From Pseudomonas zanjanensis (GTDB lineage: Bacteria; Pseudomonadota; Gammaproteobacteria; Pseudomonadales; Pseudomonadaceae): a stretch of 64,000 bases of DNA. This document shows positions 1 to 8,144 of the stretch, in pieces. The stretch lies in contig NZ_JABWRB020000005.1 of assembly GCF_014268745.2 (NCBI RefSeq), positions 62,001 to 126,000 of the forward strand, read 5' to 3'. The translations under genes and the position numbers were made by a program. The notes beneath the pieces were generated by a model. That model saw only the letters and a list, made by a program, of their open reading frames with translations, ran no database searches and was not told where the DNA came from. Each line of letters starts with the position of its first letter. Positions within the stretch are counted from its first letter, which is position 1.

Positions 1-6
1 TACTCG

Positions 7-52
7 AAAACGCAAAGCCCTGCCCGGCGTATTGCCGGGCGGGGCTTTTTTT
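7..52. terminator. Rho-independent terminator, first of two near-identical copies
   Basis: A long GC stem (AGCCCTGCCCGGC against GCCGGGCGGGGCT, loop GTATT) is followed by a run of seven T on the plus strand. The same sequence recurs with one insertion and one substitution at 955-1001, so the toxin-antitoxin pair lies between two copies. The gene that this copy terminates is outside the window. Confidence 0.85.
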
Positions 53-116
53 GTTTTGTACCCACACTACGGAAATTATTGACGCGATTTCAGGACGAGC
101 GGCTAGGATAGGCAGC

Positions 117-512
117 ATGAACACTCAAGCCTTGCTGACTCATCTGCAAAACCACCTGCCAGGACTGCTGGCGGTTTACCTGTTCGGCAGCCATGCACAG
201 GGCACCGCCGGGCCTGACAGTGATGTCGATTTGGCTGTGCTTTTATCCGGCGAAGTCGATCCTGTGTCGTTATGGCAGCTTTCAGGTGATCTGGCGGATA
301 TCGCGGGCAGCCCCGTGGACCTGATCGATCTACGCGGGGCAACGACCGTCATGCAGTACCAGATCGTGACCCGAGGTCAGAGGCTCTGGGCCAGAGATGT
401 ACAGGCTGGGTTGTTCGAGTGTTTTATTCTCAGCGAAAAAACCGCTCTCGATGAGGCTCGGGCAGGGTTGCTCAAGGATATTCAGGAAGAAGGCAGCGTG
501 TATGGCCGATGA
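117..512 (+). CDS. mntA: MntA-type minimal nucleotidyltransferase antitoxin
   Basis: 131-residue protein of the minimal nucleotidyltransferase (MNT) family. The GSX10DXD signature is intact (G24 S25, D36, D38) and a third acidic position follows in VDLID (residues 66-70). In characterised MntA/HepT modules the MNT protein adds AMP groups to a tyrosine of HepT and so neutralises it. The ATG at 117 is chosen because family similarity begins there; the longer frame upstream runs into the terminator. Its stop overlaps the start of hepT by 11 bp, which suggests translational coupling. The family and pairing are clear; activity in this strain is inferred. Confidence 0.88.
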   Translation: MNTQALLTHLQNHLPGLLAVYLFGSHAQGTAGPDSDVDLAVLLSGEVDPVSLWQLSGDLADIAGSPVDLIDLRGATTVMQYQIVTRGQRLWARDVQAGLFECFILSEKTALDEARAGLLKDIQEEGSVYGR

Positions 513-930
513 CATACTGATCAATAAAGCAGCGAGTATCGAGCGTTGCGTCGCCAGGGTGCGGGAGGAATATGAGAAAGATCCCGCTACGTTTGCCACC
601 GATTTCACTCGCCAGGATTCGGCAGTCCTGAACATCCAGCGTGCGTGTGAAGCGGCACTGGACATGGGACAGCATTTGATCCGACGTGAACGATTGGGTG
701 TCCCGCAAAGTGCCCGCGATACATTCGAATTGCTTTTTCAAGGCGGCTGGGTGGAAGAAAGGCTGGTTAAAAACCTGAAGAACATGGTGGGTTTCAGGAA
801 CATCGCCGTGCATGACTACCAAGCCCTGCAGTTGCCGATCATGGTCGCGATCATTACCCAGCATCTGGGCGATTTCCTGGCGTTCAGCGCGTTCATACTG
901 CGTAAGGACGCGGTGAAATCCAAGGAATAA
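502..930 (+). CDS. hepT: HepT-type HEPN RNase toxin
   Basis: 142-residue all-helical HEPN (DUF86) protein. The RX4HXY catalytic motif is intact: R99, H104 and Y106 in RNIAVHDY. HEPN toxins of this type cleave RNA, and the tyrosine of the motif is the residue AMPylated by MntA in characterised pairs. The start at 502 sits inside the 3' end of mntA in another frame, the usual arrangement of this two-gene module. The gene ends 24 bp before a second copy of the terminator that precedes mntA. It could serve in plasmid or island maintenance or phage defence; nothing in the sequence distinguishes these. Confidence 0.88.
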   Translation: MADDILINKAASIERCVARVREEYEKDPATFATDFTRQDSAVLNIQRACEAALDMGQHLIRRERLGVPQSARDTFELLFQGGWVEERLVKNLKNMVGFRNIAVHDYQALQLPIMVAIITQHLGDFLAFSAFILRKDAVKSKE

Positions 931-954
931 AGCGATCTCCGGTTCGTTGAACCA

Positions 955-1001
955 AAAACGCAAAAGCCCCGCCCGGCGTATTGCCGGGCGGGGCTTTTTT
1001 T
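955..1001. terminator. Rho-independent terminator, second copy, shared by hepT and the porin gene
   Basis: Stem AGCCCCGCCCGGC / GCCGGGCGGGGCT with a 5-nt loop and flanking A and T runs, so it can act in both directions between the convergent hepT and porin genes. It is almost identical to 7-52. Confidence 0.9.
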
Positions 1002-1020
1002 CGTCAGGCGAGCGCGTTGC

Positions 1021-2343
1021 TTACAGCAGCGGGATCGAGTAGCTGACGATCAGGCGGTTTTCATCCTGGTCGCGCTGACCTGGGATGTCGTTGCGCCAGG
1101 TAGCGTTTTTCCACATGACGCCAACGTTCTTCAGCGGACCTTCCGGTACGACGTAGCCAACAGTGATGTCACGTTCCCACTCGGTCTTGTCACCGGTGGC
1201 GTGGTCGATGTTGTCGCCGCGCAGGTAGATGACACCTGCGGTCAGGCCAGGAACACCGAGCTTGGCGAAGTCGTACGAGTAGCGACCCTGCCAGGTGCGT
1301 TCACCGGCACGGGCGAATTTGGCGATTTGCATGTCGGTGGTCAGGTAAGCCGACGAACCGTCACCCTGGTTCAGCCAAGGGAAATCGCTGTCGCCGTTGC
1401 TGGCCTGGTAGCCACCGCCAAAGGTGTGACCGGCAACGGTGTACAGGAACAGGCCGCTGTACAGGTTGTTGTCGACTTTGCCCTTGGTGACGCTGCCGCC
1501 ATAGTAGCCAGTGGTGTAGTAGGTGGAATCATGACCGTTGGCGCCGTCGCTGCGGCTGTTGAAATAACGCAGGTCGGACTTCAGCACGCCAGGGCCGATG
1601 GACCAGTTGTGCACCAGGCCCAGGAAGTGTTGCTTGTAGAAATCTTCCAGGTTGCCGTAGTAGTACTGGGCAGTCAGGTCCTTGGTGATTTTATAGTCAC
1701 CGCCACCGTAGATGAACTTGTTGCTGTCGCGACCGCTGGCGGTACGCCCGTTCGCACCGGCAATGGACAGCTCCTCGTTGTTGCTGGAGTTACGGCCCTT
1801 GGCGTGCTCGATCTGGCCGCCGATGAGCGTCAGGTCCTTGATCTCGTTCGAGGTGATCTGGCCACCTTGGAAGGTTTGCGGCAGCAGACGACCATCGTTG
1901 GTCACGATGACCGGCAGTTTTGGCTGCAGGGTGCCCAGCTTCAGCTCGGTCTGGGAGATCTTCGCCTTGGCGGTCAGGCCCAGGCTGGAGAAGTTATCCA
2001 CTGCTTCGCCGTTGGACTTGCTCGGGAAAACCGTGCCGCCATAGCTGTTATTGGACGCGCCGTTGGTACCGCCGCCCGAATCCAGTTTGACCCCCAGCAG
2101 GCCGATGGCGTCGATACCGAAGCCGACGGTGCCTTGGGTGTAACCGGAAGTGAAGCGCAGGTCAAAACCCTGGCCCCATTCTTCGTTTTTGTTCGTTGAA
2201 GCAGCCGAATCACGGTTATCCGTGTTGATGTAGAAGTTACGCAGACCCAAGGTAGCCTTGCTGTCCTCGATAAAACCGGCGGCGCCTGCCTGCTGCGCCA
2301 AAACCCCAACGGCCACAGCCAGGGCCAAGGTGGACTTGTTCAT
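1021..2343 (-). CDS. OprD-family outer membrane porin
   Basis: 440-residue protein with a signal peptide ending near AQQAGA (residues 15-20), then a mature N-terminus (GFIEDSKATLGLRNFY) typical of the OprD porin family: 18-stranded barrels that pass amino acids, peptides or carboxylates. The C-terminus ends in an aromatic/hydrophobic beta signal (IVSYSIPLL). The ATG at 2343 has a good ribosome site (GAGGAG, 6 nt upstream); the longer frame upstream adds a non-signal sequence and is rejected. The gene is monocistronic. The substrate and the exact Opr name cannot be read from the sequence. Confidence 0.9.
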   Translation of the reverse strand: MNKSTLALAVAVGVLAQQAGAAGFIEDSKATLGLRNFYINTDNRDSAASTNKNEEWGQGFDLRFTSGYTQGTVGFGIDAIGLLGVKLDSGGGTNGASNNSYGGTVFPSKSNGEAVDNFSSLGLTAKAKISQTELKLGTLQPKLPVIVTNDGRLLPQTFQGGQITSNEIKDLTLIGGQIEHAKGRNSSNNEELSIAGANGRTASGRDSNKFIYGGGDYKITKDLTAQYYYGNLEDFYKQHFLGLVHNWSIGPGVLKSDLRYFNSRSDGANGHDSTYYTTGYYGGSVTKGKVDNNLYSGLFLYTVAGHTFGGGYQASNGDSDFPWLNQGDGSSAYLTTDMQIAKFARAGERTWQGRYSYDFAKLGVPGLTAGVIYLRGDNIDHATGDKTEWERDITVGYVVPEGPLKNVGVMWKNATWRNDIPGQRDQDENRLIVSYSIPLL

Positions 2344-2803
2344 GCTTCGCTCCTCTCGTTTTTTAATTCTTGTGTGTCTTTGGTTCCGGATCGAACGCCC
2401 GGAATCCGCGGATGCGCGATTAGCGCCAGACCGTGACTGACAAGTCAATCGTAACCAATTGTGTCTACGACCATGGTCTAACCCCGCTACACGGCCCGCA
2501 GGATAATGGATTCTCTATAAATCCAAAAAGAATTGTTCTGCCAGTTTTCAGCTCTTTTCGACATATAGCTGCCATCAAAGCTTCATCAACCGTGGTCCGG
2601 CGTATCGGCCAGCTGGCGAATTACTGAATGGCTTTTTTGTCGAGAAGCGCTCAGCGGGAAACCCCGGCGTAGAGGGATCCCTTGATCCTTTGGCGCCGGG
2701 GCGGCTTAAGATGGGAGCTTGATGGCTATGCGTCAGGCGATTCATTGTCTGAAATCAAAAAGACGCCCCCTGCGACACTCCCACGCAGGGAGCGCGCCAG
2801 GGG
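2344..2803. other. Intergenic region between the porin gene and argA
   Basis: About 460 bp without a convincing gene. It contains the porin promoter region (AT-rich stretch about 2505-2535), an inverted repeat CCCCGGCG...CGCCGGGG at about 2663-2701 and the argA terminator. The short frames here show no family resemblance or plausible ribosome site. Confidence 0.6.
2754..2797 (-). terminator. argA terminator
   Basis: Read on the minus strand, stem CCCTGCG / CGCAGGG is followed by GGGCGTC and five T, just after the argA stop codon. Confidence 0.7.
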
Positions 2804-4102
2804 TTACAGGGCTTTTTCGAAGATTTTCGAATTACGCTGATAGTTGTAGAGCGAGGCTCGCGCGGCCGGCAGACGGTCGACGCTGCTGGGCTCGAAACCA
2901 CGTTCGCGGAACCAGTGGGCGGTACGGGTCGTGAGTACGAACAGCGTCTTGAGCCCTTGGGCGCGGGCGCGGGTTTCGATCCGCTCCAGCAGTTCGTCGC
3001 CCCGGCCACCGTGGCGGTACTCCGGGTTCACCGCCAGGCAGGCCAGTTCCCCGGCATCCGAATCGGCGATCTGGTACAGCGCCGCGCAGGCGATGATCAT
3101 GCCTTCGCGCTCGACCACGCTGAACTGTTCGATCTCGCGCTCCAGCACTTCGCGGGAGCGACGCACCAGAATCCCCTGCTCTTCCAGCGGACTGATCAGG
3201 TCCAGCAGGCCGCCGACATCTTCAATGGCCGCTTCGCGCACCACTTCGAATTGTTCCTGGGCCACCAACGTACCGCTGCCATCGCGGGTGAACAATTCGG
3301 CCAGCAGCGCGCCATCCTCGGCATAACTGACGATGTGGCTGCGCGCAACGCCACCACGACAGGCCTGGGCCGCCGCATCCAGCAGTTCGGCCTGATAGTC
3401 GCTGCCCAGGCGTTGCATGTGGCCTGGGACCTGTTGCGGACGTAATTCCCGCACCAGCCGTCCGTCCTCGCCGATAAGCCCCTGTTCGGCACCGAACAGC
3501 AGCAGCTTGTCGGCCGCCAGGTCGATGGCCGCCCGGGTGGCGACGTCTTCACAGGCCAGGTTGAAGATTTCTCCGGTGGGCGAATAACCCAACGGCGACA
3601 GCAACACGATGGAGCGCTCGTCCAGCAGCCGGTTGATGCCCTTGCGATCGACCCGGCGCACTTCGCCGGTGTGGTGGTAATCCACGCCTTCGAGCACGCC
3701 GATCGGCCGGGCGGTGACCAGGTTGCCGCTGGCGACCCGCAGCCGCGAGCCCTGCATGGGCGAGGACGCCATGTCCATGGACAGGCGCGCCTCGATGGCG
3801 ATGCGCAACTGGCCGACCGCGTCGATCACGCACTCCAGGGTCGCCGCGTCGGTGATGCGCATGCCGTGGTGGTAGTGAGGCGTCAGGCCCCGCGCAGCGA
3901 GGCGAGTCTCGATCTGCGGGCGCGAACCATGGACCAGCACCAGGCGCACGCCGAGGCTGTGGAGCAGCACCAGGTCATGGACGATGTTGCCGAAATTAGG
4001 GTGTTCCACCCCGTCGCCGGGCAGCATGACGATGAAGGTGCAATCGCGGTGGGCGTTGATGTAGGGCGAAGCGTGACGAAGCCAATTGACGTATTCGGGC
4101 AT
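2804..4102 (-). CDS. argA: N-acetylglutamate synthase (amino-acid N-acetyltransferase)
   Basis: 432 residues, the usual ArgA length. It catalyses the first step of arginine synthesis, transfer of acetyl from acetyl-CoA to glutamate. An amino acid kinase-like domain (about residues 20-270, with LVLVHGSRPQIE near the start) binds arginine for feedback control. A GNAT acetyltransferase domain fills the C-terminal 140 residues (CLAVNPEYRHGGRGDELL is the acetyl-CoA loop). The start MPEYVNW is chosen; the 18 extra upstream residues are not conserved-looking. argE lies 137 bp upstream on the same strand, so the two arginine genes are neighbours. Confidence 0.97.
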   Translation of the reverse strand: MPEYVNWLRHASPYINAHRDCTFIVMLPGDGVEHPNFGNIVHDLVLLHSLGVRLVLVHGSRPQIETRLAARGLTPHYHHGMRITDAATLECVIDAVGQLRIAIEARLSMDMASSPMQGSRLRVASGNLVTARPIGVLEGVDYHHTGEVRRVDRKGINRLLDERSIVLLSPLGYSPTGEIFNLACEDVATRAAIDLAADKLLLFGAEQGLIGEDGRLVRELRPQQVPGHMQRLGSDYQAELLDAAAQACRGGVARSHIVSYAEDGALLAELFTRDGSGTLVAQEQFEVVREAAIEDVGGLLDLISPLEEQGILVRRSREVLEREIEQFSVVEREGMIIACAALYQIADSDAGELACLAVNPEYRHGGRGDELLERIETRARAQGLKTLFVLTTRTAHWFRERGFEPSSVDRLPAARASLYNYQRNSKIFEKAL

Positions 4103-4239
4103 GAACCTGGACCTGTAATAAATAACAGCCAAAAAAAGACGAAACAGAACGCACAACGGGCTGGTGGTTATCGTCGGAACAGGCTTGGCGACACGCGCGC
4201 TCTCCTCATGTGATGAATACGGGCCCGCAAGGGCGCAAT

Positions 4240-5397
4240 TTAATCGGCCGTGGCCGACGTCAGGCAGTAATGGACGATCAACTGCCGCAACAGATCCACG
4301 GTAGGTTGCAAACGTGACATTTCAAGGTACTCGCCCGGTTGGTGGGCACAGGCGATATCGCCAGGACCGAGCACCAGGGTTTCACAGCCAAGGCGCTGAA
4401 GATAAGGCGCTTCGGTGCCGAACGCCACTGCTTCGGCACGATGGCCGGTCAGTCGTTCGGCCACGCGGACCAATTCGGCGTCCTCGGCCTGCTCGAACGG
4501 CGGCACTTCGGGGAACAGCGGCGCGTAGTCGATCTTGACTTGATGGCGCTCGGCGATGGGGTTGAGCTTCTGCTGGATCGCCGCCCGCAGCACTTGCGGG
4601 TCCATGCCTGGCAAAGGCCGCAGGTCAAATTCCATGGAGCATTGGCCGCAGATCCGGTTGGGGTTGTCGCCGCCGTGGATGCAGCCGAAATTCAGGGTCG
4701 GTTGCGGCACGCTGAACTGCGGGTTACGGAATTCACGCTGCCATTGCAGGCGCAGGCCGCGCAATTCGCCCATGGCATCGTGCATGGCCTCCAACGCGCT
4801 GTGGCCCAGGCGCGGATCGGACGAATGGCCGCTGCGCCCGAGAATGTCGATGCGCTCCATCATGATGCCTTTGTGCATCCGTATTGGCTTGAGGCCGGTC
4901 GGCTCACCGATCACCGCTGCCCGCCCCAAGGGCCGGCCGGCATCGGCCAGGGCCCGGGCGCCGGACATGGAGCTTTCTTCGTCACAGGTGGCGAGGATCA
5001 GCAGAGGTTGCTTGAACGGTTGGTCCAGCAGCGGCTTGACCGCTTCGATGGCCAGGGCGAAAAAGCCCTTCATGTCACAACTGCCCAGGCCGACCCAACG
5101 GCCATCGACCTCAGTGAGCTTCAACGGATCGGTCTGCCACAAGGCGCCGTCGAACGGCACCGTGTCACTGTGGCCGGCCAGCACCAGGCCGCCGGGACCG
5201 CTGCCGAAACTGGCCAGCAGATTGAATTTGCCAGGGCTGACCTGCTGGATATCGCAGGAGAACCCCAGCTCAGTGAGCCAGCCGGCCAACAGCTCGATGA
5301 CGGCGCTGTTGGACTGGTCGAGCCCAGGCTGGGTACAGCTGACCGAAGGCGTGGCGATCAGGGCAGCGAATTGATCTTTCATGGACGGCAAAGGCAT
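4240..5397 (-). CDS. argE: Acetylornithine deacetylase
   Basis: 385-residue M20 metallopeptidase-family enzyme that removes acetyl from N-acetylornithine. Zinc ligands and catalytic residues are visible: H76 and D78 in LAGHSDTVP, D108 in GSCDMKG, and E140-E141 in TCDEESS. The dimerisation domain follows in the middle third. The ATG for MPLPSMKDQ is taken; MKDQ, five codons later, is an alternative. Pseudomonads also have the ArgJ cycle, so a linear deacetylase beside argA may act in turnover or have relaxed specificity; that is inference. It is divergent from the CYTH gene. Confidence 0.94.
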   Translation of the reverse strand: MPLPSMKDQFAALIATPSVSCTQPGLDQSNSAVIELLAGWLTELGFSCDIQQVSPGKFNLLASFGSGPGGLVLAGHSDTVPFDGALWQTDPLKLTEVDGRWVGLGSCDMKGFFALAIEAVKPLLDQPFKQPLLILATCDEESSMSGARALADAGRPLGRAAVIGEPTGLKPIRMHKGIMMERIDILGRSGHSSDPRLGHSALEAMHDAMGELRGLRLQWQREFRNPQFSVPQPTLNFGCIHGGDNPNRICGQCSMEFDLRPLPGMDPQVLRAAIQQKLNPIAERHQVKIDYAPLFPEVPPFEQAEDAELVRVAERLTGHRAEAVAFGTEAPYLQRLGCETLVLGPGDIACAHQPGEYLEMSRLQPTVDLLRQLIVHYCLTSATAD

Positions 5398-5544
5398 CGC
5401 TGGCTCCGGGCATACAGATTGGCGTTCATCATAGAACCATCTGGACCCAGGAATAAACCTAGGGCGAGTCAGTCCTGTACACTGCACGGCCTTGGCAGCC
5501 ACACCTTCCCCCGGCTGCGCACCCGATCCCTGGATTTTCCGGCC

Positions 5545-6912
5545 ATGCAGAAAGAAACCGAAATCAAACTCCGCGTCAGCCGCGAGACCCTGGCAGCCTT
5601 GCGCGAGCATCCGCTGCTGAAAAAACGCAACAAGAGTGGCTGGGAACGCCACGAATTGATGAACCAGTATTTCGACACGCCAGAGCGTGACCTGGCCCGG
5701 GCCAAGGTCGCCCTGCGCCTGCGTCGCGACGGCGAAGAGGTGATCCAGACCCTCAAGACCCGCGGCCAGAGCGTCGCCGGCCTGTCCGAGCGCAACGAAT
5801 ACGACTGGCACCTGCCCAAGGCCAAGCTCGACCTGAAGAAGCTCGACGGCGAATGCTGGCCCGAGGCCTTGGCCGAACTGGACAAGAAAACCCTCAAGGC
5901 CATCTTCACCACCGATTTCGTTCGCGAACGCGCTGAAATCGCTTGGGGCCGTGGCAAAAGCAAAGTGGTCATCGAAGCCGCCCTGGACCTGGGCCACGTG
6001 GTGGTCGGCAAGCAGAAGGAAGAAATCTGCGAACTGGAGCTGGAACTGCGCGAAGGCGAACCCGCCGCCCTGCTGGAACTGGCCGCCGAGCTGGCCATGA
6101 CCCTGCCCCTGATGCCCTGCGACATCAGCAAGGCCGAGCGTGGCTATCGCCTGCATGACGCGGGCAGCTACGCCTTGAGCCTGCCAGCCCCGCAACTGAC
6201 TGCCGAAACGCCGCTGGACGATGCCTTCGCCGCGCTGAGCTGGCATTTGCTCGGCAGCAGCCAGCGCCTGGCCGAGCAATACCGGTTCAACGGCCATTGG
6301 CGCCTGCTGCAGGACTGGGTGGAAAGCCTAGCCGAACTGCGGGCCCTGCTCAGCAGCCTCGGCCAGGCCGCGCCGCGCCAATCGACCCATGACTTGCGCC
6401 TGGCCCTGGACGCGTTGCTGGAAGACTGGCGCCCGCTGGTCCAGGCCGGCCTGGACGACGAAGACGTGCGCAAGGCCGCGCCGGAACAGTTCCTCGAAGA
6501 GCTGCAAGACCCGCGTTGGGGCCTGTTTTCCCTCAACACGTCACGCTGGCTGCTGGCCCGCAGCTGGGCCGTCGAGCGCAACACCCGCGGCAATCGCCAG
6601 GGCGCGGCGCAACTGGGCAGCTGGTTGCCACGCCTGTTGGGCGAAGAGTCCTCGTCCCTGCAATTGCAACGTTATCAACAGCAACCGGAAGACCTGGCCG
6701 AGCAACTGCCGCGCATCGAACGCATCCAGGCCTGGCTGCACCATGCCCGCCATGTGCTGGAGATCCCGGAAATGGATCGGCTCTACGGTGAGCTGAACAA
6801 GCTGGCACAACTGGCCAACCAACCGATCACCGACGAAACGCTGGATGCGCGCAAGCAGCAGGCGATTGCGGTGTATCAGAATCGGGCTTGGAAGACCTTG
6901 TTGCGCCTGTAA
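5545..6912 (+). CDS. CYTH-domain inorganic triphosphatase-like protein with C-terminal CHAD-like region
   Basis: 455 residues. The N-terminus carries the CYTH signature EXEXK (E4, E6, K8) and the charged tunnel strands of the triphosphate tunnel metalloenzyme fold over about residues 1-200 (RLRRDGEEVIQTLKTRG, ELELELREGE). The rest is helical and basic (about 230-450), consistent with a degenerate CHAD domain, the architecture of E. coli YgiF. YgiF-type enzymes hydrolyse inorganic triphosphate; activity here is inferred. The start follows from the EXEXK motif, which sits at the extreme N-terminus in this family. CHAD domains bind polyphosphate in known cases, and ppx and ppk are in the same window, though far away. 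Confidence 0.88.
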   Translation: MQKETEIKLRVSRETLAALREHPLLKKRNKSGWERHELMNQYFDTPERDLARAKVALRLRRDGEEVIQTLKTRGQSVAGLSERNEYDWHLPKAKLDLKKLDGECWPEALAELDKKTLKAIFTTDFVRERAEIAWGRGKSKVVIEAALDLGHVVVGKQKEEICELELELREGEPAALLELAAELAMTLPLMPCDISKAERGYRLHDAGSYALSLPAPQLTAETPLDDAFAALSWHLLGSSQRLAEQYRFNGHWRLLQDWVESLAELRALLSSLGQAAPRQSTHDLRLALDALLEDWRPLVQAGLDDEDVRKAAPEQFLEELQDPRWGLFSLNTSRWLLARSWAVERNTRGNRQGAAQLGSWLPRLLGEESSSLQLQRYQQQPEDLAEQLPRIERIQAWLHHARHVLEIPEMDRLYGELNKLAQLANQPITDETLDARKQQAIAVYQNRAWKTLLRL

Positions 6913-6940
6913 CCGAAAGATCTTCTGCGTCTGGAGTACC

Positions 6941-7041
6941 GCTTTCGCGAGCAAGCCCGCTCCCACACTGGATCTTCAGCGAACACAACATGTGTGTACG
7001 GTGGAGGACCATTGTGGGAGCGGGCTTGCTCGCGAAGGGGC
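6941..7041. repeat. REP pair, class A
   Basis: Two copies of the Pseudomonas REP core (GCGGGCTTGCTCGCGA and its complement) in inverted orientation, about 45 bp apart, between convergent genes. As a long hairpin it may also end transcripts. Confidence 0.85.
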
Positions 7042-7064
7042 CGGCACATTCACCTCAGATCCAA

Positions 7065-7535
7065 CTAGCGCACCACCGGCAAACTCGTCGTCGACTTGAT
7101 CTCCGACAGCGCCACGATCGAGTTCACCTCCTGGATCCCCGGCACCATCGACAGCTTTTCGAAAAAGAATCGCTCATACGCCTCGATGTCCGCCGTGACG
7201 ATGCGCAGCAGAAAATCCACCGAACCCATCAGCACGTAGCACTCCAACACTTCGGGAAAGCCGCGGATCGCCTCGGTGAACTCGGTGAAGTTCGAACGGC
7301 CATGGGCGTTGAGTTTCACTTCGGCGAAGATCTGCGTGTTGAGGCCGATTTTCTTGCGGTCCAGCAGGGTCACCTGGGCGCGGATGATGCCCTCCTCCTT
7401 CATCCGCTGGATCCGCCGCCAGCACGGCGATTGAGACAAACCGACCTGCTCGGCGATCTGCGCGCTGGACAGCGAGGCATCCTCTTGCAGCAGGGCCAGT
7501 ATCCTGCGGTCATAGCTATCCAGCTCGCTTTGCAT
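7065..7535 (-). CDS. Lrp/AsnC-family transcriptional regulator
   Basis: 156 residues: N-terminal helix-turn-helix (about 8-50, AQIAEQVGLSQSPCWRRIQR) and a C-terminal RAM/AsnC ligand-binding domain (about 70-150). This is the compact feast/famine regulator form that senses amino acids. The ATG for MQSELDS is preferred to an in-frame TTG four codons upstream. It is divergent from a small protein gene at 7661; the 125-bp gap probably holds both promoters and an autoregulatory site, though no clear palindrome was identified. It resembles the pseudomonad regulator simply called Lrp; no dad or bkd genes lie nearby. Confidence 0.92.
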   Translation of the reverse strand: MQSELDSYDRRILALLQEDASLSSAQIAEQVGLSQSPCWRRIQRMKEEGIIRAQVTLLDRKKIGLNTQIFAEVKLNAHGRSNFTEFTEAIRGFPEVLECYVLMGSVDFLLRIVTADIEAYERFFFEKLSMVPGIQEVNSIVALSEIKSTTSLPVVR

Positions 7536-7660
7536 AGACAAACCCAAAATGAATGATCTGCAGACTCAAGCGATTCGAAACATCGCCGAAAGCACTCATC
7601 TTAGATAAGAAATACCCGGCGACGCATGTAAATATTTCTCCGCCGCCAAGGAGACCGCGC

Positions 7661-7999
7661 ATGCCCCCACTTGAAGCCGTTGCCACCACCCCGACCCGCG
7701 CCGATGTCTGGCACGTCGCCAATGCCCATTGCCGCGTGCACTACCAAATGCTGGCAGAGGCCGAGCCGGACCTGCTCTGCCGGGCATTGAACCTGTTTGC
7801 CTTGCAGGGCCTGACCCCACAGCAGGTTCGCGTCGAGCGCCTCGACGATCTGCTGTCGCTGGACATCCTCATGGACGGCCTGAGTTGGCACCGTGCCCAG
7901 GTCATCGCAGAAAAATTACGTAACCTGATCGGCATGTGCTCGGTGGACCTGCAAGGCGCTGATATTGCGCGAGTTGAGCCGACCCAAGCGGCCGGTTGA
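7661..7999 (+). CDS. Small conserved protein, possible ACT-like fold
   Basis: 112 residues, no named family recognised with confidence. The order of predicted elements (VWHVANAHCRVHYQ, a helix, LTPQQVRVERLDD, LSLDILMDGLSWHRAQVIAEKL) resembles a beta-alpha-beta-beta-alpha-beta ACT module like the small subunit of acetolactate synthase, but this is only a visual impression. The start has an excellent ribosome site (AAGGAG, 8 nt). It is divergent from the Lrp-type regulator, so it may be its target or share its signal. It lies 145 bp before the orphan secretion ATPase. Confidence 0.7.
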   Translation: MPPLEAVATTPTRADVWHVANAHCRVHYQMLAEAEPDLLCRALNLFALQGLTPQQVRVERLDDLLSLDILMDGLSWHRAQVIAEKLRNLIGMCSVDLQGADIARVEPTQAAG

Positions 8000-8144
8000 G
8001 CCCCCCACGGGCAAGAATTGGTAACGCATTGGTCGGGTAGTGGCCCAACGGACCACCGGGTCGGGACTATTCTTTTGCAGACCGAGCGAGGACGCCGAGG
8101 CGTCTGTATCGCGGCTTTGCTGCAATTGTCCAATAGGAACCCGC

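Noticed and set aside
1201..2199. Long plus-strand frame antisense to the porin gene
   Set aside because: High-GC shadow frame; the opposite strand encodes a full OprD-family protein with signal peptide and ribosome site.
2719..2934. 71-codon frame downstream of argA
   Set aside because: Runs through the argA terminator and into argA antisense; no family resemblance.
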